The notes under the pieces: generated by a model
What the model saw: only the letters and a program-made list of their open reading frames with translations
The model's database searches: none
Told to the model about the DNA's origin: nothing
Program-made: the position numbers and the translations under genes
In this document: positions 7,769 through 16,165 of the stretch, one piece after another
Numbering within the stretch: the first letter of the stretch is position 1
Layout: each line of letters begins with the position of its first letter
DNA from: Clostridia bacterium
GTDB taxonomy: Bacteria > Bacillota > Clostridia > Oscillospirales > CAG-272
DNA length: 34,281 nucleotides
Assembly: GCA_017407225.1 (NCBI GenBank)
Contig: JAFQWY010000148.1
Span: forward strand, 1 to 34,281
Direction of reading: 5' to 3'

Positions 7769-9769
7769 ATGAAAGCAATCCCCATCTGCCACCCGGATTT
7801 TGCGGAGCTGGAACCGCTGAACGTGTGGCATAAGGAACACGCGCCTTATGAAAAGCCCCATCATCCGGAGCATCTGAAGAACCGGCATACCCTGTTCCGG
7901 AAGAAATTCATACTGCCGGAATTCGATCCCGAAAAGAACCGCGCCCTGCTTCGGATCACGGCGGATGATTACTATAAACTGCGGATCAACGGAGCGTTTG
8001 TGACACAGGGGCCGGCTCCTGCCTATCCGTCCGCGTACTATTACAACGAGATTGACGTGACGGAATTCCTTCTTGCCGGTGAGAACGTCATTGCCGTCCA
8101 TCAGTATTATCAGGGACTGGTGAACCGTGTGTGGGTGTCCGCGGATCTCAGATCCATGCTCTGCTGTGAGCTGGAGCTGGACGGGAAAATGGTGCTGACC
8201 ACGGACGAAACATGGAAATGCACCACCCATACCGGGTATACTCCTCTGGGGCTGATCGGCTACGAAACCCAGTACTGTGAGCAGTATGACAGCCGGGCAC
8301 CGGAGTGCGGTTTCCACTGTCCGGATTACGACGATTCCGCATGGGGATATGCCGCCGTGAAGAAGCACGCGGACTACGGATTCGTGAAGCAGCCCACGAA
8401 GCAGCTGGTGTTTGAGGGACTCTGTCCCGCAAAGCGTGAGAATCTGCCCGGATGTGTCCGCGTGGATTTCGGTCAGGAGATTGTGGGAACTCTCGCGATC
8501 ACCGGCATCGGGCGGAACGGTGACTGCGTGACCGTGCGGTACGGGGAAGAGCTGAATCCCGAAGGATCGGTGCGGTACGAGATGCGGTGTAACTGCCGGT
8601 ACGAGGACAAATGGATTCTCTCGGGCAGCCCGGACGAGTTTATTCCCTATGACTACAAGGCGTTCCGGTATGCGGAGATTCTGTATCCGGAAACGGCGGA
8701 GATCCGGCTGATTCAGGCATCGGTGCGTCATTATCCCTACGAAAAACGGGCATCCTACACGGACGTCCCCGATGAAATGGGAGAAATCCTCACCCTGTGC
8801 GAAAATACCATCAAATACGGGATGCAGGAATGCTTCGTGGACTGTCCCACCCGGGAAAAAGGGCAGTATTCCGGAGATGTTTCTATCAGCGGACGATCTC
8901 ACGCCATTCTCACCGGTGACACATCCATGATGAAGAAGGCGATCCGGGAGTTCTGCCATTCCGCGTTCATCTGCGAAGGCTTGATGGCGGTGTCAAACGG
9001 TTCCCTGATGCAGGAAATCGCCGACTACTCCCTCCAGATGCCGGCTCAGGCGTGCTTCGTGTACGCGCTGGATCATGACATGGATTTTATCCGGGAAATC
9101 GAGCCTGTCATGACCGGAGTGTACCGGTATTTCCGGAAATATATGCGGGAAGACGGTCTCATCGGCGGCGTGAAGGACAAATGGAATCTGGTGGACTGGC
9201 CTGCCAATCTGCGGGACGGCTACGATTTTCCCCTGCCCAAGCCCATCGGCGACGGGGTACACAACGTGCTCAATGCCTTCTGGTGCGGATTCCTCGATTC
9301 CATGGACGAGCTGTACACAGTTCTGGGAATGCCCGTCACGGGCGAATCGGAGCGGGTGAAGGCGGCGTTCGGAAAAGAGTTTTACAATCCCGAAACCGGA
9401 CTGTACTGCGACAGCGGCACTCTCACCCATTCGGCGGCCCATTCCGTCATCCTGCCCCTGCTGTTTGACATCGGCACGGAAGATGAAAAACGGACGGAGC
9501 GGATGATTTCCTTTATTACGGAAAAGCGGCTGACCTCCGTGGGCGTGTATATGGCGTATTTTGCTCTGGCGGCACTGGTGAAGCACGGACGGCGTGATCT
9601 TGCCGTTGAGCTGGCACTGGACGAGGGCTGCTGGAAGAATATGCTGAAGGAAGGTGCCACCACTGCCTACGAAGCATGGGGGAAGGATCAGAAGTGGAAT
9701 ACCAGTCTGTTCCATCCGTGGGCAACCGCTCCCCTGATCGTTTTTGCGGACGGTGTGCGGGTATATTGA
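7769..9769 (+). CDS. GH78 family alpha-L-rhamnosidase-like enzyme
   Basis: A 666-aa enzyme expected to release terminal L-rhamnose from glycosides or pectic oligosaccharides. The N-terminal beta-domain (about 1-190) carries ADDYYKLRINGAFVTQGP, typical of GH78 proteins; a further beta region contains VRVDFGQEIVGTL. The catalytic barrel shows VDCPTREKGQYSGD, where D358, E363 (general acid position) and D370 fit the D-x4-E-x6-D spacing of characterised GH78 enzymes, with Tyr where they usually have Trp. Near the end, ATTAYEAWG supplies the second catalytic Glu (E635). It lacks some accessory domains of the 900-1000-aa members. The ATG at 7769 follows AAAGGAG; a GTG 18 nt earlier is less likely. 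No signal peptide. It is the last gene of its operon, followed by a terminator. Confidence 0.9.
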   Translation: MKAIPICHPDFAELEPLNVWHKEHAPYEKPHHPEHLKNRHTLFRKKFILPEFDPEKNRALLRITADDYYKLRINGAFVTQGPAPAYPSAYYYNEIDVTEFLLAGENVIAVHQYYQGLVNRVWVSADLRSMLCCELELDGKMVLTTDETWKCTTHTGYTPLGLIGYETQYCEQYDSRAPECGFHCPDYDDSAWGYAAVKKHADYGFVKQPTKQLVFEGLCPAKRENLPGCVRVDFGQEIVGTLAITGIGRNGDCVTVRYGEELNPEGSVRYEMRCNCRYEDKWILSGSPDEFIPYDYKAFRYAEILYPETAEIRLIQASVRHYPYEKRASYTDVPDEMGEILTLCENTIKYGMQECFVDCPTREKGQYSGDVSISGRSHAILTGDTSMMKKAIREFCHSAFICEGLMAVSNGSLMQEIADYSLQMPAQACFVYALDHDMDFIREIEPVMTGVYRYFRKYMREDGLIGGVKDKWNLVDWPANLRDGYDFPLPKPIGDGVHNVLNAFWCGFLDSMDELYTVLGMPVTGESERVKAAFGKEFYNPETGLYCDSGTLTHSAAHSVILPLLFDIGTEDEKRTERMISFITEKRLTSVGVYMAYFALAALVKHGRRDLAVELALDEGCWKNMLKEGATTAYEAWGKDQKWNTSLFHPWATAPLIVFADGVRVY

Positions 9770-9775
9770 GACAGC

Positions 9776-9815
9776 AAAAGCGTATGCTGAGGTTATGCCC
9801 CGGTGTGCGCTTTTT
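9776..9815 (+). terminator. Terminator of the rhamnosidase operon
   Basis: A stem of 11 bp with G-U pairs (AGCGTATGCTG with CGGTGTGCGCT) is extended by flanking AAA/TTT pairs and ends in five T, 6 nt after the GH78 stop codon. Confidence 0.8.
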
Positions 9816-9874
9816 CTCACGGAATTCTGATTCACCGTTCATATTCCCCGGGATTTCCGTTCATAACTGATGCA

Positions 9875-9903
9875 TTGATTTCCGGTGGGATTCCGGGTAT
9901 AAT
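9875..9903 (+). promoter_or_regulatory. Sigma-A promoter of the cardiolipin synthase gene
   Basis: TTGATT, 17 bp, TATAAT, about 48 nt upstream of the start codon. The rest of the 9770-9951 gap holds only the preceding terminator and a short AT-rich leader. Confidence 0.75.
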
Positions 9904-9951
9904 AAAAGTAAGATATATTTAGAATTATTAATCCGCGGAAGGAGGGAGTGT

Positions 9952-11520
9952 ATGGCAAAGGTCGGGATGCAGCTTCTGAAAAAAGGACAGAAGGGCATCA
10001 TCCGCGCGGTTTTCAGCCGGATCGGACTGATGACCGTGATGCTCCTTCTGCATTTTGCTCTGTTTTTTGCCGCTTTTTTCTGGCTGGGAGAGCAGTATCT
10101 GCCCCATTTTTACACACTGGAAGTGCTGATCTCCCTGGGATCCATTCTGTATCTGATCAACAGCAGCGCCATCGATCCGTCGGCGAAGATCACATGGCTG
10201 ATTGTGCTCATGCTCATGCCCGTGTTCGGAGGACTTCTGCTGATCTACTCCCGCAGTGATCTGGGACACCGTGCCCTGAAAAAGAGGATCCAGACCCTCG
10301 TTGACGAGACGGAATTCAAAATCCCGCAGAACGAAGAAGCCCTGGAGACACTGAGAGGAGAGAATCCCGGAGGTGCGGCGCTGGCACAGTATCTTCGGTC
10401 AAAGGGCGGATTTCCCGTGTACAGCGGCTGTGATGTGACCTATTTCCCGTCCGGAGAGTCGAAATTCGAAGCACTGCTCCGTGAACTGGAGGAGGCACAT
10501 GATTTCATTTTCCTCGAATACTTCATCGTGGATGAAGGGGAAATGTGGGGCAGGATTCTGGAAATTCTGGCACGGAAAGCGGCTGAGGGCGTGGATGTGC
10601 GGCTGATCTACGACGGAACCTGCGAATTTACCACCCTGAGCCACGATTACCCGAAACGGCTCTCAAAGCTGGGAATCCAATGCCGGGTGTTCTCTCCCGT
10701 GACGCCTTTCATTTCCACTCACTACAACTACCGGGATCACCGGAAAATCCTCGTCATTGACGGGAAAACAGCCTTCACCGGAGGCATTAATCTGGCGGAC
10801 GAATACATCAACGCCGTCAAAAAGCACGGTCACTGGAAGGATACGGCGGTGATGATCCGGGGCGCGGCAGTGAAAAGCTTCACCCTGCTGTTTCTGCAGA
10901 TGTGGTGCATTCAGGACAGAAATCCCGATTTTTCCGCGTATCTGGCGGCGGAAACGGAATCCTATGCATCAGCCGGATATGTGATCCCCTACGCGGACTG
11001 CCCGCTGGATGAAGACAAAGTGGGCGAGCGGGTGTACATGGATCTCCTGAACCGGGCGCAGAAGTTCGTTCACGTGATGACGCCCTACCTGATTCTGGAC
11101 GGGGAGCTGGAAACGGCACTGAAATTTGCGGCGGAGCGAGGGGTGGAAGTTGCCCTGATTCTGCCGGGAATTCCCGATATGAAAACGCCCTACGCGCTGG
11201 CAAAGACTCACTATCCGTCCCTGCTGGCATCGGGGGTGAAGATTTACGAATATACGCCCGGATTCGTCCATGCGAAAGTGTTCAGCTGTGACGGGCGGGA
11301 AGCGGTGGTGGGCACCATCAATCTGGATTACCGGAGCCTGTACCATCATTTCGAGTGCGCGGCATACCTGTGCGGAACCGGATGCATTGCTGAAATCGAA
11401 GCGGACTTTGCCGATACTCTGGAAAAATGCCGGGAAGTGACCTCGGACAGTCTGAAAAAAGGCAATCCGATCACATGGCTGCGCGGCATTTTCATGAAGG
11501 CGGCGGCACCGCTGTTATAA
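9952..11520 (+). CDS. cls: Cardiolipin synthase (phospholipase D superfamily)
   Basis: A 522-aa membrane enzyme that joins two phosphatidylglycerol molecules into cardiolipin and glycerol. The N-terminus has two or three hydrophobic segments (about residues 22-100, including FALFFAAFFWLG and LIVLMLMPVFGGLLLIY). Two phospholipase D motifs follow: HRKILVID (H263, K265, D270) ending in FTGGINLADEY, and HAKVFSCD (H440, K442, D447) ending in VVGTINLDYRS. Length and order match bacterial Cls. A GGAGGGAG site lies just before the ATG. The next gene starts 16 nt later with no terminator between, so they form an operon with the permease. Confidence 0.94.
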   Translation: MAKVGMQLLKKGQKGIIRAVFSRIGLMTVMLLLHFALFFAAFFWLGEQYLPHFYTLEVLISLGSILYLINSSAIDPSAKITWLIVLMLMPVFGGLLLIYSRSDLGHRALKKRIQTLVDETEFKIPQNEEALETLRGENPGGAALAQYLRSKGGFPVYSGCDVTYFPSGESKFEALLRELEEAHDFIFLEYFIVDEGEMWGRILEILARKAAEGVDVRLIYDGTCEFTTLSHDYPKRLSKLGIQCRVFSPVTPFISTHYNYRDHRKILVIDGKTAFTGGINLADEYINAVKKHGHWKDTAVMIRGAAVKSFTLLFLQMWCIQDRNPDFSAYLAAETESYASAGYVIPYADCPLDEDKVGERVYMDLLNRAQKFVHVMTPYLILDGELETALKFAAERGVEVALILPGIPDMKTPYALAKTHYPSLLASGVKIYEYTPGFVHAKVFSCDGREAVVGTINLDYRSLYHHFECAAYLCGTGCIAEIEADFADTLEKCREVTSDSLKKGNPITWLRGIFMKAAAPLL

Positions 11521-11536
11521 ACGGAAGGAATTGACT

Positions 11537-12706
11537 ATGGAACTGAAATGGAAAACCTGCCTGAAAGCGGCTCTGACCGTGGCGGCACTGCTTTTTGTGA
11601 TCCACTATTGGGGGGCATTTGCGGATTTTGTGGGTCTGGCAATCGGTGCGGCGTTTCCCCTGATCGTGGGATGCGTGATTGCGTACATTGTCAATATCGT
11701 CATGTCAGCATTCGAGCGGATGTACCCGAAGACGAAGCGGAAGATTTTCACGGCAATCAAACGTCCCCTGTGTATGCTTCTGGCCTATGCGGCGGTGATT
11801 CTCGTGGTGGTTCTGGTGGTGTACATGATTATTCCGGAACTGGTGGAATGTGTACAGCTCCTGATCGACAAGCTGCCGGGTGCCATTGAAACGGCGTACA
11901 ACTGGCTGGACGCAAGATTTGACATGAGCTACCTCATGAGCGAGGGCTCCTCCTACATCCAGAACGGCAACATTGACTGGCAGGGCATCATCGAAAAGGC
12001 GGGCAGCATCCTGATGACGGGTGTGGGCGGCGCTATGGGCTCGATTTTCTCCATTGTGACCTCGGTATTTTCGTTGCTTGTGACGCTGGTTGTGGCGATT
12101 GTGTTCTCCATCTACCTGCTTCTGGGCAAGGAGCAGATCGGACGGCAGTTCACGCGGCTCATGGAAAGCTATCTCCATGCCAGAATTGCCCATCGGGTGC
12201 AGTATGTGGTGAAGGTGGTGGACTCCTCCTTCCACAGCTTCATTGTGGGGCAGTGCGTGGAGGCCGTGGTGCTGGGATGCCTGTGTATCATCGGAATGCT
12301 GATTTTCAATTTCCCCTATGCCACCATGATCGGATGTCTGGTGGGCTTCACGGCGCTGATTCCCGTAGCGGGAGCATATATCGGAGCGGCGGTAGGGGCG
12401 TTCATGATTTTCACCGTGGAACCTCTGCAGGCGCTGTTCTTCGTGATTTTCCTTGTGGTTCTTCAGCAGCTGGAAGGCAACCTGATCTATCCCCGCGTGG
12501 TGGGAGCTTCCATCGGTCTGCCGGGCGTGTGGGTTCTGGCGGCAGTGACCATCGGCGGCGGCGTCCTTGGCGTGGGCGGTATGCTTCTGGGCGTACCTCT
12601 TGCGGCGGCGGTGTACCAGCTTCTCCGGAACGATGTGGCACGGCGAGAGAAGGAAGGCGTGCAGGCCGGCGAAAAGATGAAGCGGCTTCTGGACGACGAA
12701 AACTGA
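11537..12706 (+). CDS. AI-2E family transporter (PerM/TqsA-like permease)
   Basis: A polytopic membrane protein (389 aa) of the AI-2E-type permease family (TqsA/PerM/YdiK relatives). It has about eight hydrophobic segments: two near the N-terminus (LTVAALLFVIHYWGAF and AAFPLIVGCVIAYIVN), a long amphipathic middle (about 95-200, with pairs of helices and KLPGAIETAYNWL), then the conserved C-terminal half with GQCVEAVVLGCLCIIGM, PVAGAYIGAAVGA and the family hallmark QQLEGNLIYPRVVGASIGLPGVWVL in shortened view (QLEGNLIYPRVVG). Members export small molecules or exchange sodium/lithium for protons; the actual substrate cannot be told. The ATG at 11537 has AAGGA 7 nt upstream; an in-frame TTG 6 nt earlier is less likely. 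Cotranscribed with cls. Confidence 0.92.
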   Translation: MELKWKTCLKAALTVAALLFVIHYWGAFADFVGLAIGAAFPLIVGCVIAYIVNIVMSAFERMYPKTKRKIFTAIKRPLCMLLAYAAVILVVVLVVYMIIPELVECVQLLIDKLPGAIETAYNWLDARFDMSYLMSEGSSYIQNGNIDWQGIIEKAGSILMTGVGGAMGSIFSIVTSVFSLLVTLVVAIVFSIYLLLGKEQIGRQFTRLMESYLHARIAHRVQYVVKVVDSSFHSFIVGQCVEAVVLGCLCIIGMLIFNFPYATMIGCLVGFTALIPVAGAYIGAAVGAFMIFTVEPLQALFFVIFLVVLQQLEGNLIYPRVVGASIGLPGVWVLAAVTIGGGVLGVGGMLLGVPLAAAVYQLLRNDVARREKEGVQAGEKMKRLLDDEN

Positions 12707-12709
12707 ATG

Positions 12710-12756
12710 AAAACAGCCGTATTTCCCGGAGGTGAATGGGAAGTACGGCTGTTTTT
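12710..12756 (+). terminator. Strong, probably bidirectional terminator between the permease and XRE genes
   Basis: AAAACAGCCGTA pairs with TACGGCTGTTTT, with a further TTCCC/GGGAA inside, followed by T on the plus strand and TTTTC on the minus strand. It sits 3 nt after the permease stop and 5 nt before the end of the convergent XRE gene, so it can serve both. Confidence 0.88.
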
Positions 12757-12760
12757 TCGT

Positions 12761-13876
12761 TTATGCGGTGGTGAGTACGGCTTCCAGCCGGTCTGTGATG
12801 TCCATGCCGGTGTCTTTCGTGAATTCTTCGGTAATCCGGCGCAGCCATGTCAGAAGCGGATTTCTGCACCACGGAACCCGTCTGCCGATCCGTGTCATCG
12901 CAGTGGAGGTGTAGACTTCAGCTTCATCTGAAATAATGGCGGCAAGCAGATCGAGTCCTTCCTGAACTGCACGGTCTGCGGCGGATGCATTGTTCATGGC
13001 AAGATGAGCCCGTGCGGCATAGAGGCGGTTCTCGATCAGATCGCCTGCCCGCCAGACATCAAAATCCCCGTGATCATGGTAGGCATGATAAATCTTCCAC
13101 TCCATCTCAGTGAGGGCAAGGCGTTCTTCGGGAGAGCAGTTTTTTCTGTAATACCAATCATGCAGTGCGAAATGTATGTGCTTCATGCAGTGATGCAGGT
13201 ATTCTTCGTTGTATTTCCTGTGTTCCTCCGTTCCCCATTCAGCAGCTTCACAGAGAAGGGCTTCCCGGCATCCGTGCATCGGAGGAGCCTGTTCTGCCAG
13301 TGCTTTGATTCTGTCATAACGGTTCAGGTAAGTGTACGTCCAGCACATCAGCCATACGGCATCGTTTCTCAGCTTGCTGTCGGGAGATTCCGCGAGAATC
13401 CGTTCTCCCAGATCCACCAGCTCGCCGTACAGTTCAAATGCTTTCTGATTTCCGTCATAACCGCCTTCTTTCGGGGCGAAGCACAGTACCCATGATAAAT
13501 GAGCCATCAGGCGGTAATTCCCCGGGTATTTCCGGCACATTTTCCGGGCTTCGTCAATGAGGATATCGAATGCTTCTTCCACGGAAATTTCCTGTTCCTT
13601 TGCGAGATTCCGCCCATAGCAGACGATATCATCGAATTTTCCGAGGTATTCCCGGATCTCCTCCTCCGCGGCGTTGTCCCGTCTGCCGAGAATGCAGTCC
13701 ACGGTGACGCCGAAGAAATCCGCCAGCGGCACAAGCTGACTTACATCCGGCAGTCCGGTGCCGTTCTCCCACTTGGATACCGCCTGGGACGTGACGGAAA
13801 TGGCGGCGGCCACCTCGGTCTGGGTGAAGCCCCGCTCCGTGCGGAGTCTGCGTAAAATTTCGCCGATCTGTTCCAT
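12761..13876 (-). CDS. XRE-family transcriptional regulator with helical C-terminal domain
   Basis: A 371-aa regulator. Residues about 4-62 are a Cro/C1-type helix-turn-helix: IGEILRRLRTERGFTQTEVA, ISVTSQAVSKWENGTGLPDV, then LADFFGVTVDCILGR, the standard order in this family. The remaining 300 residues are helical, with repeated Trp/Tyr/Ala-rich pairs (AHLSWVLCF, LMCWTYTYLNRYDR, YAARAHLAMNNASAADRAV) reminiscent of TPR-like repeats; this would be a sensing or protein-binding module. The start at 13876 has AAAGGAGAG upstream and its own promoter. The gene stands alone, so its target is unknown. Confidence 0.9.
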   Translation of the reverse strand: MEQIGEILRRLRTERGFTQTEVAAAISVTSQAVSKWENGTGLPDVSQLVPLADFFGVTVDCILGRRDNAAEEEIREYLGKFDDIVCYGRNLAKEQEISVEEAFDILIDEARKMCRKYPGNYRLMAHLSWVLCFAPKEGGYDGNQKAFELYGELVDLGERILAESPDSKLRNDAVWLMCWTYTYLNRYDRIKALAEQAPPMHGCREALLCEAAEWGTEEHRKYNEEYLHHCMKHIHFALHDWYYRKNCSPEERLALTEMEWKIYHAYHDHGDFDVWRAGDLIENRLYAARAHLAMNNASAADRAVQEGLDLLAAIISDEAEVYTSTAMTRIGRRVPWCRNPLLTWLRRITEEFTKDTGMDITDRLEAVLTTA

Positions 13877-13916
13877 TGGTTCTCTCCTTTGTGATATGAT
13901 TTACCCGGGCATACAC

Positions 13917-13945
13917 AGTATATCATGGAACAGCTCAAAACACAA
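13917..13945 (-). promoter_or_regulatory. Promoter of the XRE regulator gene
   Basis: Minus strand TTGTGT, 17 bp, TATACT with TGA directly before the -10 (extended -10). It lies about 41 nt upstream of the start codon. Confidence 0.65.
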
Positions 13946-13999
13946 GCAACGCTTCCGCAAGCGGCTGAAACGTGCCGTTGGAATTGAAACGGAACGAAG

Positions 14000-14030
14000 A
14001 AACAGCCCCTGAAAAACTCAAAGGCTGTTT
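14000..14030 (-). terminator. Terminator of the GH43 pair
   Basis: AAACAGCC pairs with GGCTGTTT around a 15-nt loop, 10 nt after the stop of the second GH43 gene on the minus strand. The T tract is short (TTTC), so strength is uncertain. Confidence 0.6.
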
Positions 14031-14039
14031 TATCATGCA

Positions 14040-15023
14040 TTATTCCATCTCCCCGGAGGGCGGCACCATATCGCGTTCATACCCCGCAGGCTCGCCGAAA
14101 ACGGGGAATCCGGTGTCATCAAAGTCGATCTTCTGCAGGTTCAGGTACCGTGTCCGGCTTTTGGAAACCGGGCTCGGCTCCATCATGCCGTGATAGGCGC
14201 ACCATGTTTCCTCTCCGTCGGGAGACTTGAAGAAGGAGGCGTGACCGGGACCGTATACGCCGTTTGCCTGCGTGAAGACGGGCTTGTCGTGCTTGACCCA
14301 GTATTTCGCACTGCACAGCTGGGTGCTGTCGGTTTTGTCCCCGGTGAACTCCAGCAGACCCATGCAGTAGTCATCGATGGTGCAGCCGTTTGCGGAATAG
14401 ATCAGGAACAGGCGACCGCTATTCTCCACAAAGAACGGGCCTTCGTTGATGAGATGCCGGGTGTCGTAGGGCGGAATCCGCTCCCACGGGTACTCCGCAC
14501 GCCCGATATCCGCCCACTGGTCACTGGGCTTTTCCGGGGAAATCATCCGCCGGATCTGCAGAACATTGCGGGGATGCCCGTGTTCGTCATGCTCAATGCG
14601 GCAGAAGCTCAGGTACTGGATCCCGTTCGGCGCAATCCACGAGGTGGCGTCAATTGCCCACAGCTCCGGGAAAGGTTTGCCCAGATACTCCCATTCGCCG
14701 AAGGGATCATCGGACAGGGCTCCCATGACGAAAATCCGCTTGGGACCGTGCTCTTCCGTTTCCTGACCGCTGGTGTAGACGTACCATCTGCCGCCCGCTT
14801 TGTGCATTTCCGGCGCCCAGATGCACTTGAGAATCCCGTGGTCGGGTGCGCGGAAGATCACTTTGGAGTCGTTGTCGGAAAGAATCGTGCCTGCATGACG
14901 GCTCCGGAAAATCTCCAGCCGGTTTCCGCAGGTGAAAAGGGAATAGTAATACCCGGTGACGGGATCGTATGTCACGAACGGATCCGGCGCGTCACGCAGG
15001 GCAAGGGGATTACGGAATTTCAT
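14040..15023 (-). CDS. GH43 family glycoside hydrolase (second of a tandem pair)
   Basis: A 327-aa five-bladed beta-propeller glycosidase of the arabinofuranosidase/xylosidase family. The catalytic triad can be read directly: general base in DAPDPF (D14), pKa-tuning Asp in WAIDATSW (D125), general acid in INEGPFF (E194). The conserved blocks IWAPEMHKAGGRWYVY and YGPGHASFF are also present. No signal peptide, so it probably acts on imported oligosaccharides. The ATG lies 3 nt after the stop of the first GH43 gene and its GGGAG ribosome site is inside that gene, so the two are translationally coupled. Members cleave alpha-L-arabinofuranosides or beta-xylosides; the subfamily cannot be settled by eye. 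Confidence 0.92.
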   Translation of the reverse strand: MKFRNPLALRDAPDPFVTYDPVTGYYYSLFTCGNRLEIFRSRHAGTILSDNDSKVIFRAPDHGILKCIWAPEMHKAGGRWYVYTSGQETEEHGPKRIFVMGALSDDPFGEWEYLGKPFPELWAIDATSWIAPNGIQYLSFCRIEHDEHGHPRNVLQIRRMISPEKPSDQWADIGRAEYPWERIPPYDTRHLINEGPFFVENSGRLFLIYSANGCTIDDYCMGLLEFTGDKTDSTQLCSAKYWVKHDKPVFTQANGVYGPGHASFFKSPDGEETWCAYHGMMEPSPVSKSRTRYLNLQKIDFDDTGFPVFGEPAGYERDMVPPSGEME

Positions 15024-15026
15024 GGC

Positions 15027-16010
15027 TTACTCCCAGATTTCCCCGGACGGAGGAACCAGATCGGTTTCGTATCCCACAGGTTCGCCCATGACGGGATAGC
15101 CGGTTTCATCAAAGTTCACCTTCTGGATGTTGAAGAAGCGGGGCGCATAGACTACCTTTTCGTTGTGCTCCTTCATGCCGTGATACGCGCACCACAGCTC
15201 GGTTCCGTCGGGAGAGTGGAAGAAGGACGCGTGGCCGGGGCCGTAAACCTCGTTCGCCATCTCAAAAATGGGCTTGTCGTGCTTGATCCAGTTGGCAGGG
15301 TCGCACATCTTGTCGGGGTCGCCTCTGTCATCGCCGATGTATTCCAGTACGCCGAAGCAGTAGTGGTCGGACCAGCATCCGTTGCCGGAGTAGATGATGT
15401 ACAGTCTGTCGTGTTCTTCCACGAAGAATGCGCCTTCGTTGATGGTGCGGGGACCGTCATAGGGAGGAACCATTTCCCAGTCGTATTTTGCACGGGCGAT
15501 CATGGCCTTCTTTTCGCTGAAGGTCCAGGGATTTTCCAGTGCGCAGATGTCCAGAACCTGACCGTTGTCCACGCGGGAGTAGCAGATGAACTGCTGACCG
15601 TTCTTTGCGGTGTAGATGGTGGGGTCGATGGAGAACACGTCGGGGGTGGGCTTGCACTTGAACTGCCATTCGCCGAAGGGATCGTCCGTGAGTGCTTCCA
15701 TGATGAACAGACGCTTTGCACTGGGCTTTTCTTCCATGCGTCCGCTGGTGTAGATGTACCACTTGCCGTTGGAACCGCGGTGCATTTCGGGAGCCCAGAT
15801 GTCGCCCCAGATGCCGTCGCGTTCTCCGTCCGGGGTGTAGATCACCTTGGAATCTCCGTCGGTGACGATGTTTGCGGCATGGCGGCTGCGGAACAGTTCC
15901 AGAACACGTCCGCGAGTGAACAGGGCGTAGTAGTAGCCGGTGACGGGATCGTACCCCATGTACGGGTCGGGTGCATCATAGGGGGATACGGGATTGCGGA
16001 AGGTCTTCAT
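15027..16010 (-). CDS. GH43 family glycoside hydrolase (first of a tandem pair)
   Basis: A 327-aa GH43 enzyme clearly homologous to its downstream neighbour: shared blocks include APDP, DPVTGYYY, ELFRSRHA/EIFRSRHA, IWAPEMH, DDPFGEW, YGPGHASFF, WCAYHGM and LVPPSGE/MVPPSGE. Catalytic residues are D15 (DAPDPY), D129 (FSIDPTIY) and E192 (INEGAFF). Compared with the neighbour, the segment around residues 140-180 has diverged most, which may reflect a different substrate. The ATG at 16010 is chosen with GAGGA 8 nt upstream; an in-frame TTG 6 nt earlier is less likely. No signal peptide. It has its own strong promoter. Confidence 0.92.
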   Translation of the reverse strand: MKTFRNPVSPYDAPDPYMGYDPVTGYYYALFTRGRVLELFRSRHAANIVTDGDSKVIYTPDGERDGIWGDIWAPEMHRGSNGKWYIYTSGRMEEKPSAKRLFIMEALTDDPFGEWQFKCKPTPDVFSIDPTIYTAKNGQQFICYSRVDNGQVLDICALENPWTFSEKKAMIARAKYDWEMVPPYDGPRTINEGAFFVEEHDRLYIIYSGNGCWSDHYCFGVLEYIGDDRGDPDKMCDPANWIKHDKPIFEMANEVYGPGHASFFHSPDGTELWCAYHGMKEHNEKVVYAPRFFNIQKVNFDETGYPVMGEPVGYETDLVPPSGEIWE

Positions 16011-16072
16011 AATCAAATCCTCGCTTTCGGAATTTCACCGGGATATCACGTTCATTCCGGTGATTTTTCTTC

Positions 16073-16101
16073 ATTATAGCAGAAACACAGGGTACTGTCA
16101 A
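16073..16101 (-). promoter_or_regulatory. Sigma-A promoter of the GH43 pair
   Basis: Minus strand TTGACA, 17 bp, TATAAT, both perfect, with TGC before the -10. The early transcribed sequence begins GAAGAAAAAT, shared with two other promoters in the window, and then a 7-bp inverted repeat (TCACCGG/CCGGTGA, 16035-16063). Confidence 0.88.
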
Positions 16102-16123
16102 CCTTTTTTGTGTGCGGAATCAA

Positions 16124-16154
16124 CAAAAAACGCCATCCTCGCGGACAGCGTTTT
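16124..16154 (-). terminator. Terminator of the metF-metH operon
   Basis: On the minus strand AAAACGC and GCGTTTT enclose a short loop and run into six T, about 12 nt after the metH stop. Confidence 0.8.
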
Positions 16155-16165
16155 AATGGATTCGG

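Noticed and set aside
14190-16079. A 629-codon open frame antisense to both GH43 genes
   Set aside because: It spans two paralogues and the gap between them, has no ribosome site and shows no domain. The GH43 frames carry complete catalytic triads.
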